From: Gloeophyllum trabeum ATCC 11539
Taxonomy: Eukaryota > Basidiomycota > Agaricomycetes > Gloeophyllales > Gloeophyllaceae
Reading direction: 5' to 3'
Assembly: GCF_000344685.1 (NCBI RefSeq)
Contig: NW_006920425.1
Coordinates: forward strand, 520,566 to 584,565
Length of the DNA stretch: 64,000 bases
The notes below the pieces were generated by a model. The model did not search any database. It saw nothing but the letters and a program-made list of their open reading frames with translations, and was not told where the DNA came from. Positions 11,423 to 22,897 of this stretch are shown here, one piece after another (the first letter of the stretch is position 1; each line of letters starts with the position of its first letter). The translations under genes were made by a program, and so were the position numbers.

Positions 11423-11894
11423 TTATTTCGTGAAAACGCGGATGACCTTGGCGGATATGTGAAGGAAGAAGATGGATGCGATGAAGGATAAAGACAAGAT
11501 GAGCACGACAAATGGGTCTCTACAGCAAGGAGGATGTTTCAGTAATGCAATAGAAAACGGGGAACGGGCACTTACACTCTCAATCCAGGTGCATCATCCG
11601 TGTATAGCTTCAGCATCGTATTCGACGAACCGCCGGCGCCTGCTGCCCGCGTTGAGTTGGGCTTTGCAACCTGACCAGTTGCCCTCCGTCTGGGTGACGA
11701 CAATTAGCTAAAGTTAAAACTACAACGCAACACCCCCCACTGACCGAATTTGTGCGCCAGGCGGTTTACCCGCTGCTGCTGGCCGGCCAACAGCGCCGTT
11801 AGGAGTTCCGGGTGCAGACGGCGTATCAGAGTCAGACTAGAGACCTCAAATTCAAGACATTAAGCATATAAGCTAGACATATCCTGCTCACCAT
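11423..11894 (-). CDS. sbh1: Sec61 translocon beta subunit
   Basis: Small tail-anchored subunit of the ER protein-conducting channel Sec61/SecY. Four exons on the minus strand. Exon 1 is only the ATG (11892-11894). Exon 2 starts SDSDTPSAPGTPNGAVGRPA. Exon 3 carries RRRATGQVAKPNSTRAAG, AGGSSNTMLKLYTDDAPGL and the start of the conserved RVDPFVV block. Exon 4 is the membrane anchor VVLILSLSFIASIFFLHISA ending in KVIRVFTK. The assembled protein is 101 residues, which is normal for the family, and all three intron phases agree. The conserved signature (SSNTMLKLYTDDAPGLRVDP) leaves little doubt. It is divergently paired with a SNARE gene, so two secretory-pathway genes share one promoter. Confidence 0.93.
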
Positions 11895-12064
11895 CGTGCG
11901 TGTAAAGGGGATACAAGCTTAGGCTACGTTGTCGCCACGATGTGCCAGCGGCATGTGGGAATGGGAGCGAATTTCCCAAAGGGGGAACTCATATCCCCCC
12001 CGCTTGACATCACCACCGGCGGCGCCCGAGGCTGCGCACTTCATCGCAGTGAACGACTTGCACG
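11895..12064. promoter_or_regulatory. bidirectional promoter, SEC61-beta / VAMP7
   Basis: Only 170 bp separate the start codons of the divergent SEC61-beta and VAMP7-like genes, so core promoters and both 5'UTRs must lie here. No TATA box is evident, which is usual for housekeeping genes. Confidence 0.6.
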
Positions 12065-12997
12065 ATGTCCTTGGTACGTCGAGGTTGTCGGCGGCGGCGG
12101 CGATTTTGGAACTGATCGCTTCAGTAGATTCACGCACTCGTTGGCCATGGATCGACTATTCTCGCGGAACACAAGGCGGACGGACGGGATTTCTCGCAAG
12201 GCGAGCTGCAGAGAATACTGAAGTTGATATTCGCGTTCTAATTTCTGCGATAGCAACACAGACCATCTTGTCTAAGATACCCCCAAACGACAGTAAACTA
12301 ACTTATGTCTGGGAGCAGTACTTCTTTCATTACATCTCGGAGGGAGGATTCATCTACCTGGTTATGGCAGACGATGCTGCAGGACGGTCGGTGTTGAAGT
12401 GCGTTACAAATGTCTATTGAACTCATACCTTCCTTTAGTCGGATGCCGTTTACTTTCTTGACTGAGCTCAAGCGACAGGTACGGGGTCGTACTGCACCGA
12501 ATGTTATCCCAGTGCTGAGCGGCACCTAGTTCACTTCACAGCCTACGGCGTCTTCGTCCAGTTTGGCAAATATGCCGCCATACGGTCTGCAGGGCACCTT
12601 TGGTCCCACCATCGCGCAGCTCATGAACCAGTATAATACTTCTCCACCGACCGACGAGCTATCACGCGCCCAGAACGAGCTCGCACAAGTGAAGAATATA
12701 ATGGTCCAGAACGTTGAGCAGATTCTTAGCAGAGGAGAGCGTATTGAGCTTCTCGTCGACAAGACGGATAACATGGCCCAGCAGGCAACGGCTTTCAGGC
12801 GAGGCGCTCGCTCTGTCCGGAGACAAATGTGGTGGAAGAATACGAAAGTCTTGATGCTGAGTGTACTCGTAGCTTTGGTATGTCCTCGCCTACAGGGCAG
12901 ATGGTGCATGCTGAAGTTATTTTTGTAGATTCTGGTTTGGATAATCGTTGCACAATTCTGTGGTGCTGGCCTCAACCAATGTGGCGCGAAGAAGTGA
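12065..12997 (+). CDS. vamp7: VAMP7-like longin R-SNARE
   Basis: Vesicle R-SNARE of the longin class, acting in fusion with vacuole/late endosome or plasma membrane. Exon 1 is just ATG TCC TTG (12065-12073). Exon 2 (12128-12200) gives IHALVGHGSTILAEHKADG. Exon 3 starts at 12254 with ATQTILSKIPPNDSKLTYVW and EQYFFHYISEGGFIYLVMAD. The next small exon is RMPFTFLTELKRQ. The longin domain is followed by the SNARE helix with the zero-layer Arg in VEQILSRGERIELLVDKT, then a membrane anchor split by an intron (VLMLSVLVAL / ILVWIIVAQF), ending GAKK. The length of about 225 residues suits VAMP7. The intron 12201-12253 uses a GC-AG boundary (donor GCGAGC); only this join restores the longin sequence. 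The divergent neighbour is SEC61-beta. Confidence 0.92.
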
Positions 12998-13537
12998 TCG
13001 GCGTTCCGTTTGCTTTCACACTTGTATAGTTTAATTTTTATTCGCCCCTTGCTTCTGCGCCTGTATTCTAGAGCCCATATTCATATGGTTTTGCCAATCT
13101 TCACCTTCCTTGTATTCTACCCCGCACTTGCAGCACTTGACTTCGCAGCTTTTTCGGCTAGCATTTCTAATCGTAAGTTTGACCCCTTAATATTCATTTT
13201 ATGCTTTCATATGCCAGGGAGATGCCACACGAGGTGAGTTTATCATTACGGATCGTTATGACCTGAACGCGCCGACAATTGGCCTATAATACATTTATTT
13301 TACATAGGAGCACCATACGCTAACTGAGTAGGGCATCAAGCGGGTCCGTCGTCGGCAATCTGGTATGTTATACGAGGAACCAAGACAGACCTACACTCGC
13401 CCATAGTCCCAATATACATTATGACTTCACGGAATTAACAGCCGAACACAATGCAAGGCCAGCTTAAACTTCTACCTACTGTCGCTCATGCAATACCTTA
13501 GCATAATTACATCGCATAATCAGGAAGACAAAGATGT
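12998..13537. other. 3' flanks of convergent genes
   Basis: Region between the convergent VAMP7-like and RING genes. T-rich 3'UTR-like sequence at 13020-13200; no coding signal recognised. Confidence 0.45.
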
Positions 13538-15632
13538 TCAAGAGATGATCTGGATGCCGGGCGTGTGCCCGCTTCTACTCGGGCCTCTGTTTGCCAGGGA
13601 GGATCGACGGCTGAGAGCCTCGGTGGGTTCGCGGAGTGCACTGGGGGTTCTACCCGATGACGATGAGGCGATGGAAGACAGAGAGGTCGTGGACCCGCCG
13701 GATTCCTTGCGATTCCGCTCGCGTGCGCGAGTCTCCGCCTCCCGGGCGGCACTACTGGCGCGCGATATCAGCGACGGGCGAGGGATCTGCGCCGTGCCAG
13801 GTGAGGTGGGAGACATCGAAGTAGCTGATAATGGAGAAGCCATCCCGGTGGGGCTAGTCGAAGGTGGAGGCGAAGGGGGGTGGGATACGTAGAAGCGGAA
13901 CGAAGATGAAGACTGTGGGTACACCGCCTCCGAATGAGATCGCTCGCGGCCCTGGTGCAGGGGCTCTGCGCGTAGTCGTGACATGGCTGGATGGCTGGAG
14001 TCCCCGGAGTAGCGAGGAGGAGAGGAAGGCCGCACCCGGCTCAAACTGCCCACTCGAGACAACGACGGAACAAAATCAGAGTCCTCGCGGATGGCGCCGC
14101 TGGAGTTGGTGGGGAGTTGTAGGAGGTCGTGCAGTTCTTTCCTCCACCGCTCGTGCTGCTCCTCTTCCGCGCAAGTGTGAACCGGAGGTTGCTTACTCTC
14201 TCGCAGAACTGATCCACGAGGTACCGATGCGGAAGCCATGATGACGTCGCCGCTCGGGTCGTAGGGGACGTACGCCATCGAGGAAGAGGCTCTCGGGGGT
14301 GACGGTTGACGACTCGCCATGAAACGATGAATAGAACCGTACTCATCCCTTTGAGGTAAGGACTGAGCCATATTCTCGTCATGCTCTCGCATGCGACGGC
14401 TCAAAAGGCTACCTGACAAGCTTGCGTCCGAAGGATTAATCGAGATCGCCGGGATTGATTGACGAGTGTATGCTTCGCTCAGCCCGGAGCCTTTCTTTTG
14501 AAACTCTGGCTCAGGCGTCTCAGAGTCCGGGGGCAATTCGGTAGGAACGTGTAGTGTCGAGGGGAGAGGGGAGAGCTTAAACATGTCCTCTTGGACCGCT
14601 GCTGCAAGCTTGTCCATGATGGGTTCCATATGGGTCTTGACGGCGTCGTACACATCCGTGGCCGAAGAGGCTGAGTCGTAAGCAGGGAATAGAGTGGAGC
14701 GTTCATGAAGACCACCCTCGGTACTTTCGGATCGGAGTCGTTCTATCTCATCATACAGCTTGCGACATTCCGAGAGGACGACCTCATACTGTAATCAGCG
14801 TGAGTGGAGTAATCACTTTGATAATTAGCCGTCACTCACTTTCCTATGAGATAGAACGTCAGCAAATGAATGTCACTCGTACGATGAAAGCATCGACTCA
14901 CCCGTTCCACTCGGCGTTCATGCGATTGTAATGCTCTCTCAAGCTCCTCTCTACCGCTAGGGCCATGGTGTTCTCTTCCTTACGCTTCTGAGCAAGGTCT
15001 TCCAGCATCTTGTCGGCCGCTTCTAGTCGAGACTTGTACTCATGCTCCCTCTTGTCTGCATTGGCGAGTTTCTCTCGATCTTCTGTTACACGGTGCAGCA
15101 GCCTATGGCTTGCCCGAAGGTCCCGATGCTGCCGGATCTCGTCAATATAGCTCTCAAGGAGAGCTGGGCGCACTCACCTCGTCTTTGGGCTGAGTTTTGA
15201 GCCAAATATGGATCTCGTCAATCGTATTGCGAACGTCTGTCAGTGAGGCGCCTTCCAAGACGATGTGGTCGATCTTCTCTTGCAGACGACGAACGTCTAC
15301 ATCCACCTCGGACTCTGGTTCCGGAGCTACGGGGACGCTGGTGTTGTCTGCATTCAATACTTGGGCCGTCCTGTCAATATGGAGCCTCCTGATTTCCGCA
15401 GGGTCAAACGCAGTCCGACAGAGAGGACACATCAGTCGGTTCAACGACTGAAGACATCTGAGTGATGAAAGGAAACATGGAATGGTGAAATTTTGTACCT
15501 GTTTAGCAGCAGGGTTACGGCTTACCTCAGGCAGAAAATGTGCCCGCAGGATATGGAATGCGGAACATTAGTGCCGTTGGTATAGCCTTCAAGACAGACG
15601 TCGCAAGTCGAGTTCGGATGAACGACGAGCAT
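13538..15632 (-). CDS. RING-finger coiled-coil protein, paralog 1
   Basis: Probable E3 ubiquitin ligase of a basidiomycete family; substrate unknown. Start ATG 15632 (MLVVHPNSTCDVCLEGYTNG). The RING is split by an intron: CDVC...SCGHIFCLR joined to CLQSLNRLMCPLCRTAFDP, giving a C3HC4 set. Then RRLHIDRTAQVLNADN and an acidic linker, followed by at least two coiled-coil exons (around HRVTEDREKLANADKREHEY and EVVLSECRKLYDEIERLR). A final exon of more than 350 codons is rich in Ser, Pro and Arg, low complexity and probably disordered, ending HTPGIQIIS. The same order (MLxxHP start, RING with the same intron position, coiled coil, long Ser-rich tail) recurs in the genes at 18.7-21.3 kb and 36.4-37.9 kb. 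The exon joins in the coiled-coil section are approximate. Confidence 0.8.
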
Positions 15633-18600
15633 GGTCGACTCAGCGAACGGCTACCAGGATAATGCTACGGGTCCCGGGCTACTTTTGTGTTATAAGCCGG
15701 AATGGGCTAGGCTGGAGCGAGAAGGACATGCCCTCAGCATAAGGTTGGGAGCACTGCGCCGCTCTTCTTGTATACGGCTCGTTAGGACGGCACGAGGCTG
15801 CCAGACCTCTCGGAAGGTTGGTGAGAAATCAATCTGGCTGGCACGCACCGATCGCAAACCGGTTCGAGTTCTGGCTATCGTGCTCCTGTGTGAGTTCAGA
15901 ACTCATAATGAAGAAAGGGACGCTGAGGGAATTAGGCTGGGAAGATAGGAGGACATGGATATGTTTGGTATAGGATCGTATTCTGAGGAGCTACGGAAGC
16001 GACTTTGTGCCTTCGTCGATGTTCCGCCAAAGAAAGACGGATATAGGTCCGACACACCGGATCTCGCCCAAACCCAGATAGCCAGCGAGTCGTGCCTCAT
16101 GTTAGCAGCGTGATCCTTGTTCTGCCGGTGACGACCGAAAGAATGCGCCCTATCTCAGAGGCATGTCCTAACCAAACTTGTGGTAAATCATATTGGACTA
16201 CCGAAAGTGTGTGTTGCGAAGACGCCGGAGAAGTCATTGTACTTCGAAACGCCACCACTTACGGGCAGATGACGATCCGTATAACGCTGAAAAGTAAGTC
16301 ACAACCCCCTCGGTGGGAACGGCTCGGCCTTAGGTTGTACGTAGATGAATCTCATCCAAGGCGTAACGGGCATGTCAATATCAGCATCGGAGGCAGCGCT
16401 GGGTAGTGCTAGCCTCATTTGGCGAGGATCGCTGCAGCTAGAATTGGGGTCAAGTGCGAGTAACGGTGGGACACAATCACTCACGTTCCTTATCTGTAAC
16501 ATTCGCGAGCTTCTGAATGAGTTGGCCATATGCCTCGGTGACTGGAAGGCAAGCCCGATAGTAGTCGTGCAATAATATAGACATGCAGCTACAATGCCAC
16601 AATGGCAGCTTGAATAAGAAAGCAGTCCTGCAGACGAGCTGAGATTACGTACCGGCACTCGGTGACTGTATTATGCCGATGCAAGTGTTTCCCGTCGAGC
16701 AGCCTCGCATCCTCCAACCTACAAAATCACACAGGACCGCCGACTGTCAAGATGTGCTACTCAGCTGACATGCTGCGGTGACGCCGGCTCCTCGTGTGAT
16801 AAAGGAAGTAATACATCCACCACCGTTAGACTTGGCAGAGGGTAGGTTTGTGTCACTGTATATAAAGATTACTGCTGGTGGCGCAGGTTCAGGGAGCAGT
16901 GGCGAATCGCTCCCTAGTCACTTGCCAGGGTGGAGGATTGTATGACCTGCTGTAGCACGCACGAAGCATGGTACATCGTTGATTCACAGTTCATCGGAAC
17001 CTAGATAACTTCCTCTGTGCTGCGGTCCGCCCACAGGGACCTAGTTACCCTTGAGGAGCCAGAGATTGAATGTTAACGTGCGATACGAGAGATGGACCTG
17101 GCGCGGCGAAGATGTAGGCCATCGGTATTGACGAGCGTGGAGTGACTTGCAGGACAATATGACGAGCAGGCGATGAAAGAGTACAGAAGATTGAAATGTC
17201 GGGACACCACGCCTCGCCAATATATAGAGCGAAATTTGGCAAGCACCCCAAGCGTCTGTGGGCCCGTCCCGTCGTGACCTGCAGATGAGGGTCGGAAATG
17301 GAGAAACAATCACAGTGCCTCGACGAACGTGCAGCACACATCGAGTTGGTGCTCAGTGATAGGACATCTCCTACGTACTGGCTCTGGACATGTTCCCAAT
17401 GGAGGGCAGAAGACGACAATCGTCAATATACTTCGCACTAACGAACTCTGTCCAAAATGTTTGCGATCCCGGCCCTCGGAGTCATGCTAGGGCGATCGGA
17501 CGGATCTAAGGGCACAAGATATCCATCCTGATTGACCATAAGATAGGATCTATCTCCTCCTACATGCGAAATCCAGTATCCGGCGCTGCCATCGGTGAAA
17601 CATGCTTCTTTTCGGAAGAGGATCATCAAGTGACCGCTGGTGATCTTGTCAACGTTGGCGATCCACATCGTCAAACAAACGCAACCAAGTTCTTGAGAAG
17701 CGCGTCGAAGGGAGAACCCACAAGTATTCGGTCCCAGACAGGTAGACTGAGTGTCACAGACACCTGCAGGACCGGCATATCCAAGGGGAATACTGTTCAG
17801 GAAATCCAGCGCTCCGAGGAAGATCGAGGTCCAGGTGTGTCGCAACAATCGCTTCAGCTCCAAGGGACCGTCGATAAGTACACTATCCAGCAGAGAAGAG
17901 GCAACCTCGAGCTCAAGTGACCAACCGACGGTATCGACTGCAACGCAAGATCATCGATCAGCATATTCCAAAGGGATCAAAGATCGTAAAATCGGCCTCT
18001 CGTTCGTCTTGGGCGACGGAACGGATCCCCTGAGACGGACAGGGTGGCAGTGATTATCAGCGCGCGATGGACTTGCCGCGGGACTTGCAGCATCATAGCC
18101 TGAGCCTCACACAACGTCTCGGCCTTGACATTTTGAAAGCTTGACATCTGAGTTAATCCAGGTGGATTTGAATCTCACGAGTCCACCGTCGATTACCACC
18201 CGTCTCAGTACCGTTCTGGTTCATCGATGGAATACACATCTGCCTTACACGCATAACCTATGAGACCTGAGTCCTCATCGCACGTTCGTGCCAGCCATGC
18301 CGCGGTACGATGTCAGGAACGGGCATCCGTGTGGCCTTACACCGATGTCTGTTGCAGTCCCATTGTCGAGAATTATGACGCGGCCTCCATCACTCGGGGT
18401 CGTTCACGGTTAACGATTTCGATCCCTGGCGCACAAATAGATCGAATGAGTATGCGGCTGGAAAAACACTTAGAGCGTGAATAAATTAGACGTTAAAAGA
18501 TACACGGAGTTGTATACACTATCTAACAGAATGCAGGTTTCAAAGCAACAGAGCATGATGTGAAGCGATACTTTGATGCACGGGTAGAGACAACAGCAGT

Positions 18601-18670
18601 CCGACGACAACCCGATAATATACAGAAGAGAAAGAACATACAAGAGCACGCAAGAAGTTCGTGATGGCAT
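15633..18670. other. 3 kb gene-poor region between RING paralogs
   Basis: No gene of known family. Weak candidates: (a) a 52-codon plus-strand frame from ATG 15957 (MDMFGIGSYSEELRKRLCAF). (b) Minus-strand pieces at about 16720-16660 (RLEDARLLDGKHLHRHNTV) and 16570-16490 (RACLPVTEAYGQLIQKLANV) that look coding and are flanked by plausible splice sites, but give no complete model. (c) A 141-codon minus frame 17438-17863 with several cysteines. These may be remnants of one or more dead genes. Confidence 0.3.
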
Positions 18671-21278
18671 CTATCTTCTTCTTGAGGATGATTGGGGATT
18701 CCCTGACGAAAATAGCGAAGTAGCAGTGGACCAGAACTGCGAGAAATCTTGCTCTCGGCGAGGCATCGGTTCTGCCACCTCTCGGGTCACGGTCGGTCCG
18801 GCAGCTTGAGCACGGGATGCATTTTGTTGCATGTATGATAGAGCTCCAGAGACATTAAACGTTGCAATATGGCGACGTGACGACGAAGCAGAAGTAGTGG
18901 ATGGCATTGTCAGGGTGAGTGTGCTGGTGACTGGGGCAGGAGCAATGCCGCCTTGCGAATGATAGACAGGCGGGATAAAGGAAACAGTCGGAGGGGGAGG
19001 GTCCGGTGCTGAAGTGCGACGACTCCTACGTCCACTCGGCGCAGGCTGAGCAGTCCGCTGATTAGCATTAGGCAGTGGACCGCTACCCGACGCCTGCGGC
19101 GGTATCTGGTGCGATACAGATCTGCCATGCGCAGGTCGCAGGGATCGACTCGGGCCACTCCCACGTGCCGACTCTTCGTCTGTCACTGCGCCGGAATCGT
19201 GTGTCGAGCGCGACTCGTGCGCATGGGAAGCGGTCTGCTCAGATCTACGCGCAGCATCCATATTGAATAAGACTGTCGTGCTTGTGCTGGCTCTCGGAGT
19301 GAAATAATCCGCTTCGTCGTCCTCGTCATCATCATCATCACTGGAAGCTACATCATTATTTCGCTGGTTGATCGAAGCACGACCCATATGAGCGTCGTTT
19401 TGGCCCAAAGGAGCCACGTTGCGGCCTATACGCAAGCCCAATCCAGACTCGTCTGCGTTGGCCCGACTGCCCTCTCCCAAAGCGTCAGCAAATCTGCCCA
19501 GTCCTAGTCCCAAACTACTCCGAGAGACACGAGAGGCGTTGACGGCGGTCGTACCCCATGAACTTGCTGAAAGAGCGCTGCCGTTCGCTGGTCCAGGACG
19601 AAGAGAAGAGGGGTGATCCTGGTTCTGCACCGTCTGCGCTGCATGGGTCGCAGTGACTTCGGCACCTGATGAGAATCCCAGGAGAGATCTCAAGTTGCGA
19701 TTTCCACCGTCAACGGCAGGATGACTGCCGCCCGCAGGAGGGTGCGTCAACGGGAAATCACTGACGCTAATTCTCGAGACAGTGGTGGGCCCCATGGTGG
19801 GGGTGGCGTCATCCGGGGACGCAGCAGAAGATCCGGACCGTCCGTCAGCTTGCCTTGAGGACTGGGGTAGTTGTTCACCGCTGCGTCTAGCGGTACCGTT
19901 CTGCGTCCTCGTTATTCCCGCAAGACGCTCAGCAGCTGCGAGAGTCTCCGCACTCCATTCGACTACTCGCACGCTCGAGTCCGCGACCAAAGCCGGGGCA
20001 TCATCCTGCACACGACTTTTATCACGCACATTCAGCGGCGGCACGACCCTTTGCGCCGGATGAGCACCCGGGACGACAGACAGCGCGCGGTTAGCCGCCA
20101 CGTTGTTCGAGCCAGCGATTGCAGATGGCGGTGGGTCATGACGGGGACCATCCGCAGATTCCTGCGTGTTCTGCCATATAGAGTACCAGCCTCGCCAGTC
20201 TTCTGACCCCGCACGGGATATGTATCCTGGACCTTCCCCGTTACTGGGGTCTTTCGAAGAAAGTCGAGGTGCCTCTAACGCCTTGCCTTTATCGATCAAA
20301 TCAGGGATGACATCGTCTGCGAAGGGTTTCGGGGGAGGTGGGAGCGGATTAGAGCCAAACGGACTAGAGGGTCTGGAACGCATGGTGAGCCTTGCTAACT
20401 GTTGACGGAGACTTTCTGCTTCACGTTGAGCAGACTCTAACTGAGAAGATATCAATAACTCCGTCTGCATTAGAAGACGCTTCTTAATACCTGACTGTCA
20501 TATCAGGATGAAAAGGGCTGGTGAGTACATTCAGAACCGAGGCATCGATGTGGAAACTTACGATCTGTGCTGACTCTCCAGATTTTGAAGATGTTCCATC
20601 AAATTATCCTCCACAATCTTAGCCCTCGTCATGTCATGATCATAAATCTTCCTTTTCCGCTTATACTCATGTTTCAGCAAGCGATACATTTCGCTCTGAT
20701 TCTGCCATTCAGATTCCTTGCGCTTATGCCGTTGAATCGCAGTCAAGGCTTTGCGCAACGCTCTGCTCTAAGGTGACGGTTCGAGGATCGGCACGAGGCT
20801 GAGACGGCGGCGGTATATTTACGTACCGCATCCGCATTCCTCCCTGTCAACCATTCTTCCACCTCGACGATTATTTGAGCTAGTTCACTCTCGGGCGTGT
20901 CCTCCCCCGATGCCAGAGCCAACCGCTGCAGAAGCTCGATCTCCTCCAACTGGGTTTGCGAGTAGCCGATCCGAGGTGTAGCAGGTGTCACGCCTGCCTC
21001 ATCCGGCGGCACACGATCTACGTGAAGCCGCTTGATGCGATCTCTGAGGAAAGCCTTCCTGCATAACGGGCATATGCTGGGATTGAGCCTGCTTAGACAT
21101 CTGCACGATGAATATAGAGCAATTTAAGCATGGTAAGCACAGCATCAGATTACTGCGCAGCGTACGGATGGCAGAAGACATGGCCGCAGGATATTGCATG
21201 GGGAGTCTGCTGCGGCGAAGCGAACGAATATTCGTCGAGACAAACATCACAACGACTGAGGGGGTGCAGTATGAGCAT
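18671..21278 (-). CDS. RING-finger coiled-coil protein, paralog 2
   Basis: Same architecture as paralog 1. ATG 21278 (MLILHPLSRCDVCLDEYSFA). The RING is split by an intron after CGHVFCHP, resuming at CLSRLNPSICPLCRKAFLRD, then RIKRLHVDRVPPDE. The middle exon has EIELLQRLALASGEDTPESE. A basic coiled-coil exon follows (RKALTAIQRHKRKESEWQNQ, KRKRKIYDHDMTRAK), then a 600-codon last exon opening with LISSQLESAQREAESLRQQL and continuing as a Ser/Pro-rich tail. That tail has an acidic run (SSDDDDDEDDEADYFTPRAS) and ends NPQSSSRRR. The full reading frame lies on the left side of the assembly gap and is complete. A second, partial copy of its 5' half lies right of the gap. Function beyond putative ubiquitin ligation is unknown. 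Confidence 0.8.
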
Positions 21279-21345
21279 TGCTTGAGAGGGTGCCGGGGAG
21301 AGTCATGGCAGTACGAGACAAGGCGACGGAGGGGATGATAAGGTT
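20360..21345. repeat. left copy of a near-identical 985 bp duplication
   Basis: This 986 bp segment reappears in the same orientation at 21569-22553, offset 1209. The only difference I found is one extra A near 21326 (GGCGACGG versus GGCGCGG). It ends exactly at the N run. It contains the first exons and promoter-proximal part of the RING paralog 2 gene. Confidence 0.9.
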
Positions 21346-21568
21346 NNNNNNNNNNNNNNNNNNNNNNNNNNNNNNNNNNNNNNNNNNNNNNNNNNNNNNN
21401 NNNNNNNNNNNNNNNNNNNNNNNNNNNNNNNNNNNNNNNNNNNNNNNNNNNNNNNNNNNNNNNNNNNNNNNNNNNNNNNNNNNNNNNNNNNNNNNNNNNN
21501 NNNNNNNNNNNNNNNNNNNNNNNNNNNNNNNNNNNNNNNNNNNNNNNNNNNNNNNNNNNNNNNNNNNN
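21346..21568. other. assembly gap (223 N)
   Basis: Run of N between the two copies of the duplicated segment. Because the flanking sequences are the same, the gap may be a failure to merge overlapping contig ends rather than missing DNA. Confidence 0.97.
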
Positions 21569-22487
21569 CGGACTAGAGGGTCTGGAACGCATGGTGAGCC
21601 TTGCTAACTGTTGACGGAGACTTTCTGCTTCACGTTGAGCAGACTCTAACTGAGAAGATATCAATAACTCCGTCTGCATTAGAAGACGCTTCTTAATACC
21701 TGACTGTCATATCAGGATGAAAAGGGCTGGTGAGTACATTCAGAACCGAGGCATCGATGTGGAAACTTACGATCTGTGCTGACTCTCCAGATTTTGAAGA
21801 TGTTCCATCAAATTATCCTCCACAATCTTAGCCCTCGTCATGTCATGATCATAAATCTTCCTTTTCCGCTTATACTCATGTTTCAGCAAGCGATACATTT
21901 CGCTCTGATTCTGCCATTCAGATTCCTTGCGCTTATGCCGTTGAATCGCAGTCAAGGCTTTGCGCAACGCTCTGCTCTAAGGTGACGGTTCGAGGATCGG
22001 CACGAGGCTGAGACGGCGGCGGTATATTTACGTACCGCATCCGCATTCCTCCCTGTCAACCATTCTTCCACCTCGACGATTATTTGAGCTAGTTCACTCT
22101 CGGGCGTGTCCTCCCCCGATGCCAGAGCCAACCGCTGCAGAAGCTCGATCTCCTCCAACTGGGTTTGCGAGTAGCCGATCCGAGGTGTAGCAGGTGTCAC
22201 GCCTGCCTCATCCGGCGGCACACGATCTACGTGAAGCCGCTTGATGCGATCTCTGAGGAAAGCCTTCCTGCATAACGGGCATATGCTGGGATTGAGCCTG
22301 CTTAGACATCTGCACGATGAATATAGAGCAATTTAAGCATGGTAAGCACAGCATCAGATTACTGCGCAGCGTACGGATGGCAGAAGACATGGCCGCAGGA
22401 TATTGCATGGGGAGTCTGCTGCGGCGAAGCGAACGAATATTCGTCGAGACAAACATCACAACGACTGAGGGGGTGCAGTATGAGCAT
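21569..22487 (-). pseudogene. partial duplicate of RING paralog 2 (probably assembly artefact)
   Basis: Carries the start codon (22487), both RING exons, the linker exon and the coiled-coil exon, identical to 21278-20360, and is cut off by the N gap after the first residues of the last exon. If the duplication is real this is a truncated second gene. If it is an unmerged contig overlap it is the same gene, and the sequence after 22553 is the true promoter. Confidence 0.7.
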
Positions 22488-22553
22488 TGCTTGAGAGGGT
22501 GCCGGGGAGAGTCATGGCAGTACGAGACAAGGCGCGGAGGGGATGATAAGGTT
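21569..22553. repeat. right copy of the 985 bp duplication
   Basis: Repeats 20360-21345 with one missing base near the far end. It begins directly at the N run and continues into unique upstream sequence after 22553. Confidence 0.9.
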
Positions 22554-22897
22554 TATTGCCTCCGTACCATAAGGCAGTCCGTTTTTGGAAGGTGTCGCTG
22601 TTTGCGCTTGTCGGACGGAGAGGTGGCAAGGCCTCCTCGGAACGGCGCATATTTCAGTCGGAATGCATGAGGGCGGAGAGCAGCACGGCGGGAGTTATGA
22701 GCCAGAATTTGCGTATCGTGCTTGGTAAGTTTATTGAGCCTGAGGTGAAGATGGAAAGCAATGAATCAGGACCCAGTGTTCCGAATAGGGGATGTTCATT
22801 ATTGCACCGCCGAACGATATAGGTCATACAAAACTAGAATAAACTATGGGAAGAGATGGCTAACACTCTGACCTGACCCAGTCCCCACTGTTCAAGT
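22488..22897. other. upstream region of RING paralog 2
   Basis: About 400 bp between the RING start (right copy) and the stop of the acyltransferase gene. After 22553 the sequence is unique in this window. No coding signal; likely the RING promoter and the 3' flank of the acyltransferase. Confidence 0.45.

Noticed and set aside
13488..13892. 134-codon plus-strand frame
   Set aside because: Antisense to the Ser/Pro-rich tail of RING paralog 1, which explains its openness.
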